Shown piece by piece: positions 62,635 to 64,000 of a DNA stretch of 64,000 bases. Source of the DNA: Spirochaetia bacterium UBA2205 (lineage in GTDB: Bacteria; Spirochaetota; UBA4802; UB4802). Under the pieces are notes generated by a model. It had not been told where the DNA came from and did not search any database. It saw only the letters and a list, made by a program, of their open reading frames with translations. How positions within the stretch are numbered: the stretch's first letter is position 1; every line of letters starts with the position of its first letter. A program made the translations under genes and the position numbers. The DNA lies in contig DCUV01000046.1 in the NCBI GenBank assembly GCA_002328585.1, forward strand, positions 7,390 through 71,389, given 5' to 3'.

Positions 62635-63793
62635 TAAAAAAGATACGGTTCACAGCAACCAAAAAAAGGCAGTAACAAAGAGGTTGCGGCTTGGCATCAT
62701 CTATGGTGGGAAAAGTGGCGAACATGATGTATCACGATGTTCTGCAGCATCCATTGCTGAGGTTGCCAGTAAAAAATATGAGGTTGTATGTATAGGCATT
62801 ACACGTGATGGGCGCTGGTATGTACAAAATGCCATACACATTGACAATCACCCCTCATTTGGCAAAGTGCTTGCAATTCATGAACACGGTAAGTGGGCAA
62901 TTGATACAAGCTCCAGCGATGGTTCACTGCATCTTTTAGAAAAAGTAACCGGGGAAGAGGTCATTGTTGATGTTGTTTTCCCCATAGTGCATGGAACGTA
63001 TGGTGAGGATGGCACCTTGCAGGGACTTCTGGAGATGGTTGATGTGCCATATGTTGGACCGGGTGTATTGGGTTCTGCTGTTGGCATGGATAAGGATATT
63101 GCAAAAAGAGTGTTAATGAATGCAAATGGATTTGCGATAGTTCCTTTTAAAACAATCCGCATCAATGAAATGAATCCTCAAAATAAACAAAAGATACTGA
63201 GGATGGTTGAGAGGATGTTACCCGTATTTATAAAACCCGCAAATGCTGGTTCATCAGTTGGTATATCAAAGGTTACCAACAAAGGGATTATTGAAGAGTC
63301 ACTATCGCTTGCTTTTAAGTATGATACCAAGGTAATAGTTGAAAAGGCTATTGACTGCCGTGAATTTGAAGTGTCGGTGATGGGGAATGAAGAACCTGTT
63401 GCATCGGTTGTTGGTGAGATTATACCACAGCATGAATATTATTCATACAAAGCAAAATATCTTGAAAAGGATGGCGCAACATTAGCTATACCGGCAACTA
63501 TAAGTAAAAGTTTTGAGCACCATTTACAAAAAGCAGCCTGCACCATCTTTTCATTATTGGAATGTGAAGGTCTCGCAAGGGTTGATTTTTTTGTAGAAAA
63601 GAAAACAAATATTCTATACTTTAACGAGATAAATACATTACCCGGATTTACCAGTATCAGTATGTATCCAAAACTGTGGGATTGCTCGGGAATCCCCTAT
63701 ACCAAACTCATTGATACGCTTATCCATTATGCACTAAAGCGTCACCGCAGAAGGAAAAAGATGGTGGGAGCATTCCTCAGGTTAAAAAAATAA
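62627..63793 (+). CDS. ddl: D-alanine--D-alanine ligase
   Basis: 388 residues from ATG 62627 (a TTG at 62618 is possible). IIYGGKSGEHDVSRCSA opening, VFPIVHGTYGEDGTLQGLLE, FIKPANAGSSVGISKV (ATP loop) and the metal site ARVDFFV..YFNEINTLPGFTSISMYPKLW are all canonical. Provides the peptidoglycan precursor dipeptide. It keeps the full Ddl motifs, unlike the two ATP-grasp genes at 44163-46302. Translationally coupled to lysC. Confidence 0.94.
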   Translation: MNNKKDTVHSNQKKAVTKRLRLGIIYGGKSGEHDVSRCSAASIAEVASKKYEVVCIGITRDGRWYVQNAIHIDNHPSFGKVLAIHEHGKWAIDTSSSDGSLHLLEKVTGEEVIVDVVFPIVHGTYGEDGTLQGLLEMVDVPYVGPGVLGSAVGMDKDIAKRVLMNANGFAIVPFKTIRINEMNPQNKQKILRMVERMLPVFIKPANAGSSVGISKVTNKGIIEESLSLAFKYDTKVIVEKAIDCREFEVSVMGNEEPVASVVGEIIPQHEYYSYKAKYLEKDGATLAIPATISKSFEHHLQKAACTIFSLLECEGLARVDFFVEKKTNILYFNEINTLPGFTSISMYPKLWDCSGIPYTKLIDTLIHYALKRHRRRKKMVGAFLRLKK

Positions 63794-63814
63794 TCATGCA
63801 TAACCACTAATACC

Positions 63815-64000
63815 ATGAACTATCGCACAAAAAAAATAAAAGGACTTTATGTTGATACTGTGTTATTTGATATGGATGGTGTGATTGTTGATTCCATGTA
63901 TGCGCACGCCCGATGCTGGATACAGGTATTTGAAGAACATGGCGTTCATCTGGACGCAATTGATATTTTAAAACGTGAAGGCATGTCGGGACTTGAATCG
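63815..64000 (+). CDS. HAD-superfamily hydrolase, 5' part, cut by the window end
   Basis: The first 62 codons are in the window. DTVLFDMDGVIVDSM contains the nucleophile Asp and the general acid DxD of the HAD beta-phosphoglucomutase/phosphatase group; ARCWIQVFEEHGV begins the cap domain. Starts 21 bases after ddl and carries the variant word ACTATCGCA in its second to fourth codons. Substrate cannot be inferred. Confidence 0.75.
   Translation, partial: MNYRTKKIKGLYVDTVLFDMDGVIVDSMYAHARCWIQVFEEHGVHLDAIDILKREGMSGLES

Noticed and set aside
1..64000. CRISPR array, insertion sequence, prophage or integron
   Set aside because: No regular direct repeats with spacers, transposase, integrase or phage structural genes were seen.

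Overview
The window is A+T-rich (I estimate about 38% G+C by eye), densely packed bacterial chromosome. No rRNA operon, prophage, insertion sequence or CRISPR array is visible. The flagellar genes, the many periplasmic or outer-membrane TPR/beta-barrel proteins and a hook protein FlgE carrying the lysine/cysteine pair that spirochaetes use for lysinoalanine cross-linking point to a Gram-negative-type, motile, probably free-living spirochaete (phylum Spirochaetota). It makes its own aromatic amino acids and aspartate-family precursors. The phylum call is an inference; no rRNA or marker tree was available.

Layout. 1-434: intergenic dispersed repeat. 435-9719: YhhN-type membrane enzyme, then an envelope cluster of TPR/SLH lipoprotein, a 1.6-kaa TPR/beta-barrel/OmpA protein and a DUF2194 deacetylase-like protein, resembling a polysaccharide modification/export module without its synthase. 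9966-12264: two short-chain dehydrogenases and a small membrane protein. 12325-15727: tRNA-Val, thrS, infC (ATA start), rpmI, rplT and a terminator. 15680-20323: outer-membrane barrel, ZapB-like/ZapA cell-division pair, ECF sigma factor with a FecR/PQQ-repeat membrane protein. 20680-25860: chemotaxis genes cheW, a cheA-cheC fusion, cheB, cheY. 26006-36939: housekeeping block scpA, scpB, pheA, aroF, tyrA, cmk, rpsA, TPR protein, rpmF, acpP, rnc, NUDIX, aroB, STAS. 36952-47564 (minus strand): degenerate ABC transporter pair, TPR protein, transglutaminase/lipoprotein pair, gltX, zinc-ribbon protein, then a four-gene set: GNAT, two ATP-grasp ligases and a lysine 2,3-aminomutase. 47851-48020: probable structured small RNA. 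48219-51611: fliK, flgD, flgE. 52003-57116 (minus): amidohydrolase, repeat copy 2, sigma-70 factor, rpmE, rho. 57774-60347 (minus): tandem class III aminotransferases, one lacking the catalytic lysine, facing a TetR regulator. 61417-64000: lysC, ddl and the start of a HAD hydrolase.

The strongest candidates for something undescribed are: (1) a non-palindromic 9-mer, ACTATCGCC/GGCGATAGT, found at least 15 times on both strands and in all reading frames, far above expectation, reminiscent of DNA-uptake or Chi-type words; (2) the aminomutase/two-ATP-grasp/acetyltransferase operon, which looks like a biosynthetic route to a beta-lysine-containing or similar small peptide-like metabolite; (3) an active/inactive aminotransferase pair that may work as a heterodimer under TetR control; (4) a CheA kinase fused to a CheC-type CheY-P phosphatase domain; (5) an unassigned structured RNA upstream of the flagellar genes.
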